From an uncultured Blautia sp. (lineage in GTDB: Bacteria; Bacillota; Clostridia; Lachnospirales; Lachnospiraceae): a stretch of DNA of 64,000 nucleotides. Location: contig CALCDJ010000035.1 in the NCBI GenBank assembly GCA_937900135.1, positions 1-64,000 of the forward strand. The letters are read 5' to 3'. The translations under genes were made by a program, and so were the position numbers. The notes below the pieces were generated by a model, which did not search any database, was not told where the DNA came from, and saw nothing but the letters and a program-made list of their open reading frames with translations. This document shows, in pieces, positions 54,784-63,557 of the stretch (its first letter is position 1; every line of letters starts with the position of its first letter).

Positions 54784-55995
54784 TTAATATCTGATCTTTT
54801 TGACTGCTGTTCGGCTCCATGGTCCATAGATTCTTGCTCCATTCATGGTTTTATACGCTCTGACTTTAACATAGATATCCATATACAAAGGTGAAAATCC
54901 TTCTGAATATTTCATCTTTTTAGTAAAACTATATTTTGTATACCATCTATCATCCTCATATTTTTTATAACACACCTGATACCCCTGCGCTCCCGGGATT
55001 TTTTTCCAGGTAACGGTATATTCAACTCCATTATGAGGGATAGGACAATTGCATGTAGCGGAATCATGGGTCTTTTTCCAGTTAGATATGTCAGGCTTTC
55101 TTAGATCTATCACTCTCACCGTACATTGTTTTGAAATTTCTCCGATTTTTGCTGTAATGACAGCTGTACCACCTTTTTTTGCTGTAACAACTCCCTTTGA
55201 AGAAACTGTTGCAACAGCCGGTTTGTTGGAACTCCAAGCTACTTTTTTATTTGTTCCTGTAACGGTTGCTTTCAACTGACATGTTTTTTCTCCATACAAA
55301 TATAATGTAATCTTACTTTTATTCAATTTTATAGATGTCTTGTTAACATTTTGAAGAATATAACGTTTTCTATTGGACTCTGTATTCTTACTTAAAACAG
55401 GCGTTTTCTTTGAGGAATTTCCCAAAAGTCTTTTCCTACGCTCCTGAAAATCACTTTTTGTAATTTCTCTTTTGTTATTGTAAGAACTTCCTTCATAATA
55501 TTTTGTCACAGAACTATAAGTTCCATTATTTTGTACATCCTCTTTTGCAGAAAAGAAATCTATTGTTGTCTTTCCGCTTGTACTCATCTTAACATAATAA
55601 CAGGGATAATATCCCATACGCCCTCCACAATCAAGAAAAACGCCCCTGGAAGGATAATACTCCTTCAATTCCTGACAGTTCCCGAAATGATAAACCTCTT
55701 TTACCTTTCCATCAATATGGCTGTATAAACTATAGTACCCCTGATACCCATATGCCTCTGGATTAAATAAATACAGTTCTGGAACCTTGTCATTGTTCAC
55801 ATCAAATACGGCAAATTGAATTTTTGAAGAAGAAAAATATTGATCACTCCACCATATCCTACTCTTTGAAAGATACTCTGCATACGCTTTTCTTGCCATA
55901 GTATCCTTTGATGCAGCCGATGTCATCTGAAGCTGCAAGCATAACATCAGACAAAACATTGCCATACACAAAAATAAGTGTTTCCGTTTTTTCAT
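54784..55995 (-). CDS. Secreted protein with D-rich domain, Big_2 Ig-like and Fn3-like domains
   Basis: A 403-residue secreted protein (signal peptide ending near MTSAAS). The N-terminal domain has FAVFDVNNDKVPELYLFN (about 64-81), an EF-hand-like acidic motif common in Clostridial secreted proteins. A Big_2 domain follows (about 222-298; VAWSSNKPAVATVSSKGVVTA) and then an Fn3-like domain (about 305-403; ending GPWSRTAVKKIRY). The start at 55995 sits 6 nt after AGGAGG; an ATG at 56001 overlaps it. First gene of the secreted cluster. Confidence 0.8.
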   Translation of the reverse strand: MKKRKHLFLCMAMFCLMLCLQLQMTSAASKDTMARKAYAEYLSKSRIWWSDQYFSSSKIQFAVFDVNNDKVPELYLFNPEAYGYQGYYSLYSHIDGKVKEVYHFGNCQELKEYYPSRGVFLDCGGRMGYYPCYYVKMSTSGKTTIDFFSAKEDVQNNGTYSSVTKYYEGSSYNNKREITKSDFQERRKRLLGNSSKKTPVLSKNTESNRKRYILQNVNKTSIKLNKSKITLYLYGEKTCQLKATVTGTNKKVAWSSNKPAVATVSSKGVVTAKKGGTAVITAKIGEISKQCTVRVIDLRKPDISNWKKTHDSATCNCPIPHNGVEYTVTWKKIPGAQGYQVCYKKYEDDRWYTKYSFTKKMKYSEGFSPLYMDIYVKVRAYKTMNGARIYGPWSRTAVKKIRY

Positions 55996-56122
55996 ACACA
56001 TCCTCCTTTGTTATATGATACCTTAATTCTATCCCTCTCATCTCCCACTTTCAAGATGTGGCATTTTTTGTGGCAAAAAATTTCATTTAAAAATCCATTT
56101 TTATTCCAAAACCCAATAACTG

Positions 56123-56170
56123 AAAAAACTGCAGCTTTGAGATCTTTCCATCTCAAAGCTACAGTTTTTT
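56123..56170 (-). terminator. Intrinsic terminator after cutC
   Basis: A long stem (AAAAACTG, AGCTTTGAGAT and complements, one mismatch) with A and T tails on both sides. It ends the YitT-pepA-transglutaminase-cutC run. Confidence 0.88.
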
Positions 56171-56250
56171 ATTTTCAGGGAGTCTCCCCCACATGACAAT
56201 TCCAAATAAAAATTACCTTCCCGCAGCTCATACAACTGCGCTTCTGTCTC

Positions 56251-56997
56251 TTACAGTGTTTCCAGCACTTTACGCGCCTCTTCCACCTTTTCCTTACTGG
56301 TTTCCCAAATCTCAAATTCACTTAAAGACGGAAGTCCCATGTTTACGCCCTCTTTACGGTATTCCATGGCGCTGTCCTTTGTGATCTTACCGGACATGTG
56401 GAAGCTGGCAGCATGAATTTCCGGTGCAAGCACCCGGATTGCCTCTGCATCCACACCGGCGCCTACCAGGATTTCAATTCTGCCATCAGCCTTCTGAACC
56501 AGTTCTTTTAATAATTCTTTTCCGACAATACAGCTATTTTTCTGTCCGGAAGTTAAGATTGTATTTACTCCAAGAGCAATGGCCTCTTCCATAGCAGCAA
56601 ATGGGTCCTTACATACATCAAAAGCTCTGTGAAGGGTAATGTTCATGGGACCTGCTGCCTCAATCAGGATTTTCATTGCCTCTTTGTTTAAGGTTCCATC
56701 TGGATTCAGAACACCAATTACAGCTGCATTGGCTCCCAGTTCCCGGAACATACAGATTTCCTGTCGCATGATCTCGATTTCATGAGCATTATAGCAAAAG
56801 TCACCGAAACGAGGACGGATCAGAATATTCATAGGAATCTCTGTATGTTTTCTGATCTCTTTAAACAGATAAGGACTTGGAGTCGTACCTCCAATGATCA
56901 GGTTTCCACATAATTCCAAGCGGGTTGCTCCCCCCTCTGCCGCGTGAATGGCAGAATTCACACTGTCTGTACAGCATTCCAGCACATAATTTTTCAT
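56251..56997 (-). CDS. cutC: CutC family protein (copper homeostasis)
   Basis: TIM-barrel CutC protein of 248 residues: starts YVLECCTDSVNSAIHAAEGGATRLELCGNL and carries PMNILIRPRFGDFCYN, ITLHRAFDVC and LTSGQKNSC, all family motifs. CutC was linked to copper tolerance in E. coli and Enterococcus, but the biochemical role is unsettled. The start at 56997 has AAGGAGG; the longer frame to 57096 overlaps the upstream gene and has none. Confidence 0.95.
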   Translation of the reverse strand: MKNYVLECCTDSVNSAIHAAEGGATRLELCGNLIIGGTTPSPYLFKEIRKHTEIPMNILIRPRFGDFCYNAHEIEIMRQEICMFRELGANAAVIGVLNPDGTLNKEAMKILIEAAGPMNITLHRAFDVCKDPFAAMEEAIALGVNTILTSGQKNSCIVGKELLKELVQKADGRIEILVGAGVDAEAIRVLAPEIHAASFHMSGKITKDSAMEYRKEGVNMGLPSLSEFEIWETSKEKVEEARKVLETL

Positions 56998-57070
56998 GTT
57001 CCTTTTCCTCCTTAACTGTTTTATTCTCACTGCTGCCCAGTCTGTTTCACGGCAGCTGTCATACTTCTCT

Positions 57071-59530
57071 TTATTTTCCGTATACTTCAAAAACACGAAG
57101 AAGCATGTCTGCAGTACCTACGTTATATCCACTTGTTGCATAAACGCCTCTTCCTTCCTTTTCTGTTACAAGGATCAAAGGAAGTTTTTCCGGGTCTACA
57201 TACATTCTTCTTGCCAGCATTTCCACATGTTCACTGAAATCGTCACAGTAAAACTGATAATTTTTCAGATATCCACAGGTACGTTTCAAGGTTACATCTT
57301 CCTTGGCATCTGCACTTCTCATAAAGAAATGAATCGGAACACTAGAAGCATTTACCTCCCCACAACGCTCCCGAAGCTCATTTAAAATGTGCTCGGTAGG
57401 CTCTTTACTTTCTTCCAGCCAGATATTTAAGCTGCACTGTCCTTTTAAAATTTCCGTGGAGGTGAATGCCACAGATCCATCCAGTGCAGTCACTTCAAAC
57501 TCAGGAAGTTCCAATAACTCCAGCATTTCTTCCAAACGGGCTTCTTTCAGACGAAGCTCCACAGTTTTTTCCTGTCCGTCTTCCAGAATAAAATCTGTAA
57601 ATACTGCAAACAAGTTGCCATTTGGAAGACGATTCACAGTCACTACCCGGTAATTTCCAGCCGGAAGTTTTAAGCTGAGTTTTCCCTGCTCCCATGGCTC
57701 TTCTGTCATGGTAAGCGCGGTAAATCCGCCTTCTTCCAGACGGGCCACCGTATAATTCTGTTCGTATTTCCATCCATCCTCTTCTGCCCCGGTAAGGGTA
57801 AGAACTGCCATAGCATCCAAAGAAGTTTCTGCAGATACAAACATCTGATTCTGATAAAATTCTGCCGCTTTTGTTACAGGATTCAATCTCGCCGGAACTC
57901 CAATACTTCTAAGAGTTGCTACAAAAAGAACTTTTTTGGAAAGCCTGCTTCCTGCTCCCAGTTTTAAGCAGGCTGCCGGACAGGTAATCAATTCTCTGTC
58001 TTCCTTTTCCGGAAGTTCCTGAATTTCCTCCTGAATGCGGTTCCAAAGTACCATGGGATCTGTTTCTATTTCCTTTCTTTCTTCTTTGGAAAGCCAGGAT
58101 AAAATTTCCGGGCGGTAATCTGTGATCAATTCCCAGTTCACTCTTGGATTTAATACGTATTTCAGGAAAATTTCTTCCTCATACTGATTCACATATTCCA
58201 TTCCATGAATCACATGATTTGCCAGTACATCTGCTCTTAAATCTCTCAAATCTTTTTCCGGAAGGATGTCCAGAAGTTTCTTCTTCCATGGCTCTGCCAG
58301 GATTCCCAGATCCATAGACAGGAAACGATCTCTTTCTCCATAAGGATGAGGCTTATTCATCCGATGCTCCACTGCCTGTTCCAGTTTTTTCTTCCCTTCT
58401 TCCTTCTGGGACGCATTGGGAAGTCCGGTATGGATTTTTGCATCCTTTGGCGCCAAAAATTCGATTTCCCTTGTTCCAGGTGTAAAGAGCTTTTCTCCTT
58501 CTTTCAGCACCAGAACACAGTCTCCTTCAGAATCCGCAAGTGTCTCAAGCATACCGCTTTCCGGGAACGCCTGAACAAGAAGATTTCCCAAACCAGTCGT
58601 AAAGGTTACATTTCCCTTTTCATCGGTCAAAGTCTCTGCAATTACACAAATCTGTGCATAGTTCAAAATAGAAAATTTTACAGTTACTCCGGACATAGGG
58701 TTTCCGTTTTTATCCTCTACCCGAACAGAAACCTTACGTGTATGCGCATATCGTTCCAGCTGGTTAAGCATGGTAATCCGGCCTTCTTTTCCGATCACTT
58801 CTTCTCCTTCCGGCTCAAATCCATTGTACTTGGAATGGATCAGCATCGCCCTGGAAGAAGCATTGGTAAACCATCCTCTGTTCAAAATCTCTTCCGGTTC
58901 GCAGGCTCCAAGGAAATACCAGGTTCCCTCGCACCATACCTCCACCCACGCGTGATTATCATCACAATGGGACCATCTAGGAGCGTACACCTGTCTTGCA
59001 GGGATTCCAAGGCTGCGAAGTGCAGTTACTGCAAAAGCAGATTCCTCACCGCATCGTCCCATACAGCTTTTTAGGACAGTTAAAGAAGAAGCGGTACGAT
59101 CATCAGAAGCACGATAGGTTGCTTCTGATGCGCACCAGTAATTTACAGAAAGCGCGGTTTCTTCCATGGTTTCTCCCTGGATTTTTCCTTCCATCAGTCG
59201 ATAAAACAACTTCCTGCATGTTCCAATATCTTCTGTATTGACTCTGTGATACAGAACGTAAGAAAGGAAAATTTCCTCTGGAATATTTCCCGAAAATCTT
59301 CCGTTTTTCCAAAGCCATACTCCATGCTCTGCATAATCCAGGAAAGTCTCAAATTCATAATTTCCCACATCGCTCAGGGGCATGGTGCCATATAAATATT
59401 TCATAGCAACAGCTGTATCTGGCTCCAGAGCAGCAATTTTATTTTTTATTTCTTCTTTTTTTCTCCCGAAAAAAGGAAGCATTTCTTCATACTTCTGATT
59501 GATTTTTTCTTCTAATGTTATTGTGAACAT
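57071..59530 (-). CDS. Transglutaminase-like protein with a degenerate second copy of the domain
   Basis: An 819-residue protein without signal peptide. The first transglutaminase-like domain (about 100-250) has the catalytic Cys in GRCGEESAFAVTALRSLGIPA, the His in DDNHAWVEVW and LGACEPE where the third residue usually lies. An Ig-like or carboxypeptidase-regulatory-type beta domain follows (about 270-350; VSVRVEDKNGNPMSGVTV). A second, related half (about 400-580) repeats the pattern (EEIFLKYVLNPRVNWELI, SKKVLFVATLRSIGVPARLNP) but has Ser in place of Cys. A beta region and redox-like domain (about 690-819) complete it. Its start overlaps the pepA end by 13 nt, so peptide metabolism is a plausible setting. 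Confidence 0.8.
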   Translation of the reverse strand: MFTITLEEKINQKYEEMLPFFGRKKEEIKNKIAALEPDTAVAMKYLYGTMPLSDVGNYEFETFLDYAEHGVWLWKNGRFSGNIPEEIFLSYVLYHRVNTEDIGTCRKLFYRLMEGKIQGETMEETALSVNYWCASEATYRASDDRTASSLTVLKSCMGRCGEESAFAVTALRSLGIPARQVYAPRWSHCDDNHAWVEVWCEGTWYFLGACEPEEILNRGWFTNASSRAMLIHSKYNGFEPEGEEVIGKEGRITMLNQLERYAHTRKVSVRVEDKNGNPMSGVTVKFSILNYAQICVIAETLTDEKGNVTFTTGLGNLLVQAFPESGMLETLADSEGDCVLVLKEGEKLFTPGTREIEFLAPKDAKIHTGLPNASQKEEGKKKLEQAVEHRMNKPHPYGERDRFLSMDLGILAEPWKKKLLDILPEKDLRDLRADVLANHVIHGMEYVNQYEEEIFLKYVLNPRVNWELITDYRPEILSWLSKEERKEIETDPMVLWNRIQEEIQELPEKEDRELITCPAACLKLGAGSRLSKKVLFVATLRSIGVPARLNPVTKAAEFYQNQMFVSAETSLDAMAVLTLTGAEEDGWKYEQNYTVARLEEGGFTALTMTEEPWEQGKLSLKLPAGNYRVVTVNRLPNGNLFAVFTDFILEDGQEKTVELRLKEARLEEMLELLELPEFEVTALDGSVAFTSTEILKGQCSLNIWLEESKEPTEHILNELRERCGEVNASSVPIHFFMRSADAKEDVTLKRTCGYLKNYQFYCDDFSEHVEMLARRMYVDPEKLPLILVTEKEGRGVYATSGYNVGTADMLLRVFEVYGK

Positions 59531-60870
59531 GTATGGTTCTCCCCATTCTTACAGTAATAGTATAATGTAGATACAGCAACTCCGGTAGCGCCCTTTTGCT
59601 GGAATGCATAGATTGGAGAATCCACCCAGGCAGTCCCTGCGATATCCAGATGAATCCATGGTTTTTCTTCTGCGAAATATCGGATAAATAATCCGGCAGT
59701 AATGGTTCCACAATGACTCTCTCCAAGATTTTTAATATCAGCCTGTGTACTTTCCAACATCTTTTCGTGTTCTTCATAGAAAGGAATCTGCCAGTAATGC
59801 TCTCCTGATTTTTCCGCAGCATGGAAGAACTGTTCTTTCAATTCTTCACTGTCTGTGATCACACCGCCAATGGTAAATCCAAAAAGATTCACCACAGCGC
59901 CAGTAAGTGTGGCTACATCCAGAACACTTGTCACCTTCTCGTCACGGACTGCATAAGTTACCGCATCTGCCAGAATCAGCCGACCTTCTGCATCTGTATT
60001 CAGCACCTCAATGGTCTTTCCGCTATAGCTTGTGATCACATCTCCCGGAAGAAGGGATGATGGAGAAATTCTATTCTCACACATTGGGATAATACCTGTC
60101 ACATTTACACGGGCATGCGTTTTTGCAAGAGCCAGGATTGCACCTGCTACCGCCGCGCCTCCAGCCATATCTCCCTTGATTCCCAGCATGGAACCAGAAG
60201 GTTTCAGACAGTATCCACCGGTATCACAGGTCACACCTTTTCCTACCAGACCAATATTTTCTTTGGAAGCAGGATTTCCATGATACCGCATAATATAAAG
60301 GCATGGAGGATTTTCACTGCTTTCACCGATTCCTGCCAATCCCCCCATTCCCATATCCTTCAGCTGGCCATAAACCAACTGACTGGTTTCTACACCTGTT
60401 CCTTCAAACGCTTCTGTCAATTCCTTTGCAAAAGCCAGTGGACGAAGCTGATTTCCAGGACAATTTACCAGTTTTCTTGCCAGAAGAATGCTATCCACAA
60501 TTTTTACTGTTTCTTCCAGGGCATTTTCCATAGCAAAGGTCACTTTTTCCCCAAATAAAACAACTTCCTGTTCCTGATTTTCCAAAAGGATTCCTTCTGC
60601 CAGATCGCAGATACAATCTCTGTTAAGAATTTTGGTAAGTGTGGTCACACAAACTCCATAGGACTGATGTCCCAGAGTCTTCATAGTCTTTGCAATCACT
60701 GCTCCGATTTCTTTTACCTTAATCCGATCCAGTTTTTCCATGGGACCTGTTCCAACTGTAATCCCTACAGAACCATCTGGCTCTCCCCGATATACAACTT
60801 CTCTTAATTCCTTATCCTGGCTAATCCAGACGTTTTGTTTTAAATCATTTTTTTCTTTTAATGTAATCAT
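59518..60870 (-). CDS. pepA: M17 leucyl aminopeptidase
   Basis: Cytosolic dizinc aminopeptidase of 450 residues. The C-terminal catalytic half has GKGVTCDTGGYCLKPSG (metal Asp and Lys region), IKGDMAGGAAV and the M17 signature NTDAEGRL. The N-terminal half is the usual divergent macrodomain-like part. The ATG at 60870 has GAGGG at 7 nt; an in-frame TTG at 60888 is less likely. It overlaps the transglutaminase-like gene and follows yitT by 10 nt. Confidence 0.93.
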   Translation of the reverse strand: MITLKEKNDLKQNVWISQDKELREVVYRGEPDGSVGITVGTGPMEKLDRIKVKEIGAVIAKTMKTLGHQSYGVCVTTLTKILNRDCICDLAEGILLENQEQEVVLFGEKVTFAMENALEETVKIVDSILLARKLVNCPGNQLRPLAFAKELTEAFEGTGVETSQLVYGQLKDMGMGGLAGIGESSENPPCLYIMRYHGNPASKENIGLVGKGVTCDTGGYCLKPSGSMLGIKGDMAGGAAVAGAILALAKTHARVNVTGIIPMCENRISPSSLLPGDVITSYSGKTIEVLNTDAEGRLILADAVTYAVRDEKVTSVLDVATLTGAVVNLFGFTIGGVITDSEELKEQFFHAAEKSGEHYWQIPFYEEHEKMLESTQADIKNLGESHCGTITAGLFIRYFAEEKPWIHLDIAGTAWVDSPIYAFQQKGATGVAVSTLYYYCKNGENHTCSQ

Positions 60871-60880
60871 AATTTTTCCC

Positions 60881-61732
60881 TCAGACAATATGTTTAAAAC
60901 TCTTTCCTTCTACTTTACTAGCCTCTGTCACAATAATCAAGGCTTCTTTATCCGCTTCCTGAATTTCCTCTTTAATGCGGGCGCAATCTCCTTTGTCTGC
61001 TGCGCAGAGGATCACTCGCTGTTTCTCACTGGTGTAACCGCCCTCTCCTTTTACAATGGTAATCCCAATCCGTTCCTGCAGGAAAATGTTACGCACCTTA
61101 TCTGTCGTATTCGCCATAACAATCATCAGATTCTTGGATGCCGCCTGGTTTACAATCTTGTCCATAAAAATTCCGGAAATATAAACCGTAAGCAGCGCAT
61201 ACAGCATACTGTCAATGCTTCGATATACCAGAATAGAGGCTGCAACAACTGTCATATTCAAAGCGGAGATCAGACTTCCCACCTGAAATTGGCCATTCAT
61301 CTTCTGGATAATAATCCCCAAAAGAGAAATTCCCCCTGTATTGGATTCTCCCAGGTGAACCAGCGCCAGACCGATTCCAAGGCAGGCTCCGCCAAAGATA
61401 GCGGCAAGAAGAGGATCTCCATGGTATTTGGGAAGTTTTGCCGCCACATAATCGGTCATTAAAGATAACAGTACTGTGCAGGCAAGGGTCTTATATACAA
61501 ATTTACGTGGAAAATATTTGCCGATCCAGATCCAGATCAGAAGCGGCAGGTTAAACAAAAGAACAAAAAGACCAATGGGAAACTTGCACACATAATAAAC
61601 AAGTGTGGCAATACCGCTGGCCCCTCCCGGCGCGATCTGATGAGGCGCCGTAAAGCACTGGATGCCTGCTGCGTATACAAACACCCCTACAAGATTCAGT
61701 GCTGCCATTTTTATAGTACGATTGATGTCCAT
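60881..61732 (-). CDS. YitT family membrane protein
   Basis: DUF161/DUF2179 membrane protein of 283 residues, with five or six membrane segments (about 10-200), including GIQCFTAPHQIAPGGASGIATL and LVHLGESNTGGISLLG, and a C-terminal cytosolic DUF2179 domain (IVKGEGGYTSEKQRVILCA). Function is not established. First gene of the run with pepA; the start has AAGGAAG. Confidence 0.92.
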   Translation of the reverse strand: MDINRTIKMAALNLVGVFVYAAGIQCFTAPHQIAPGGASGIATLVYYVCKFPIGLFVLLFNLPLLIWIWIGKYFPRKFVYKTLACTVLLSLMTDYVAAKLPKYHGDPLLAAIFGGACLGIGLALVHLGESNTGGISLLGIIIQKMNGQFQVGSLISALNMTVVAASILVYRSIDSMLYALLTVYISGIFMDKIVNQAASKNLMIVMANTTDKVRNIFLQERIGITIVKGEGGYTSEKQRVILCAADKGDCARIKEEIQEADKEALIIVTEASKVEGKSFKHIV

Positions 61733-61748
61733 AAGCACTTCCTTCTAA

Positions 61749-61787
61749 AAAAGGTACCTGTCTCCACTGGAAGAAGGTACCTTTTGT
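61749..61787 (-). terminator. Intrinsic terminator after the third sugar importer
   Basis: AAAAGGTACC / GGTACCTTTT with inner pairing (TCC/GGA) and a T6 tail on the minus strand. It lies 6 nt after the permease stop and before yitT. Confidence 0.85.
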
Positions 61788-61792
61788 ATTTT

Positions 61793-62626
61793 TTATTCCT
61801 TTACTGCACCTGCGGCAAGACCGCCTTCTACCTTCTCCTGGAAAAGGAGATATAATACAAGTGGTACCGCAACGGTAATGACAATTGCTGCCATCAGTGG
61901 TCCATAATCACTTCCACGCTCTCCGTTGAAGTTCAGAAGACCAAGAGAAATTGGTTTTAAGTTCTTATCATTGATGAACAGAAGCGGGAACAGGATGTTA
62001 TTCCATGCACCCAGGAAATTGAAAATGGAAATTGTGGAAATTGCCGGAATGGATAAAGGCATTACCACATGACGATAAATCTGTCCATATGTAGCACCAT
62101 CAATGAGAGCTGCCTCTTCCAATGACTGGTTGATTCCTCTCATGAAGTTTGTTGTAACCATAATACTGAACGGCAGGTTAAACGCAATGTAAACCATAAT
62201 CAAAGCCGGTATATTGTTTTTCAGACCTAATGCTCCGATAACATAAGCAACTGGAACCAGTACCGTATGCATAGGCACCATCATACCGATCATGAAGAAT
62301 CCCATCAGCCATTTGTTAAATTTAAAATTAAAACGAGCCAGCATAAAGGATGCCATGGAAGCGATCAGAGCCAGAAGGATGACTGTCGCGCCTGACTGAA
62401 TAAGGGAGTTTACAAAATAACGGCTCATGTTGGCTCCCTTCCATGCTTCCACATAGTTGGAGAACTTCCATACCTCAGGCAGTGCAAAAGGATGGGCAAA
62501 AATTTCAACCTTTGTTTTAACAGATGACAGAAGGGTAAATACCATAGGCATGGCAAAGACCAGTGTCATAAACAAAAGGAACACATATGTCACAATTTTG
62601 CCTTTGTTAATTCTACTTTTTTTCAC
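61793..62626 (-). CDS. Sugar ABC importer permease (MalG type), third system
   Basis: CUT1 permease of 277 residues with six membrane segments, EAA loop NQSLEEAALIDGATYGQIYR and C-terminus VEGGLAAGAVKE. It starts with GTG at 62624-62626, 8 nt after AGGAGG. Last gene of its operon, 13 nt after the partner permease. No linked hydrolase in the window tells the sugar. Confidence 0.94.
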   Translation of the reverse strand: MKKSRINKGKIVTYVFLLFMTLVFAMPMVFTLLSSVKTKVEIFAHPFALPEVWKFSNYVEAWKGANMSRYFVNSLIQSGATVILLALIASMASFMLARFNFKFNKWLMGFFMIGMMVPMHTVLVPVAYVIGALGLKNNIPALIMVYIAFNLPFSIMVTTNFMRGINQSLEEAALIDGATYGQIYRHVVMPLSIPAISTISIFNFLGAWNNILFPLLFINDKNLKPISLGLLNFNGERGSDYGPLMAAIVITVAVPLVLYLLFQEKVEGGLAAGAVKE

Positions 62627-62639
62627 TTTCCCTGCCTCC

Positions 62640-63524
62640 TTAATCTTTCTTTCTGGCCATCAGCTTATTACTGATACCGGTACCAAAGATACAGATCAGC
62701 ATAATGATGATACCAATGGCACTTCCAAGTCCATAATGGCTGTATTTAAACGCCTCATTATAGAGAAGTGTAGTCGGCAGGTTCGTAAGTCCGTTTGGTC
62801 CGCCTCCGGTCATGGCAAATACAAGGTCAAATACCTTGACTGATCCGATGATATCCATAAGGATACACATAACCAGTGTGGGGCGAAGCATAGGAATGGT
62901 GATGGAAAAGAACTTTCTCACACTGGTAGCGCCATCAATGGATGCTGCTTCATACAGATCATCCGGAATGGTAGTTAAACCAGCCAGAAGGATTACCATA
63001 TAATAACCGATGCCGGCCCAGATATTTACAAATACGATGGTATTCATCGCTGTGGAAGGATTCACCAGCCACGGCTGTGCCATATCTGCAAGTCCAATCG
63101 CCTTTAATAAGGCATTCAGAGAACCGGTTGGCATAAATACAAAGTACCACATCAAACCTACTGCAGTCAGAGGGAATACAGTAGGAACAAAGAACAACGC
63201 CTTAAATGCTCTGTAGCCTTTGCATTTTGTATTGATGGCAACTGCCATCAGAAGAGCGATTGGTGTATGGAATAGAACACTGAAAACAACCATTTTCAGC
63301 ATATTTTTCAAAGATAAAATAAAGCCTGCATTTTGGAATGCATCCAGATAATTTTTGATTCCGACAAATGTAATCTCGGAACCGCCGATGCCATTCCAAT
63401 CCACGAAGGAAAAGAAAATGGCACCGATCAGTGGAATAATCTGGAATACAATGTAAATCACAAGAGCAGGAACTACAAATAAACTTACAAGAAATTTTGT
63501 CTTTTTACTCTTTAACTGAATCAC
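62640..63524 (-). CDS. Sugar ABC importer permease (MalF type), third system
   Basis: CUT1 permease of 294 residues, six membrane segments, EAA loop DDLYEAASIDGATSVRKFFS. It starts with GTG at 63522-63524, after GGGGG at 8 nt. It follows the binding-protein gene by 33 nt with no hairpin, unlike the other two importers here. Confidence 0.94.
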   Translation of the reverse strand: MIQLKSKKTKFLVSLFVVPALVIYIVFQIIPLIGAIFFSFVDWNGIGGSEITFVGIKNYLDAFQNAGFILSLKNMLKMVVFSVLFHTPIALLMAVAINTKCKGYRAFKALFFVPTVFPLTAVGLMWYFVFMPTGSLNALLKAIGLADMAQPWLVNPSTAMNTIVFVNIWAGIGYYMVILLAGLTTIPDDLYEAASIDGATSVRKFFSITIPMLRPTLVMCILMDIIGSVKVFDLVFAMTGGGPNGLTNLPTTLLYNEAFKYSHYGLGSAIGIIIMLICIFGTGISNKLMARKKD

Positions 63525-63557
63525 TTAAGTATCCCCCTATATTGCGGTTCCAAAGTT

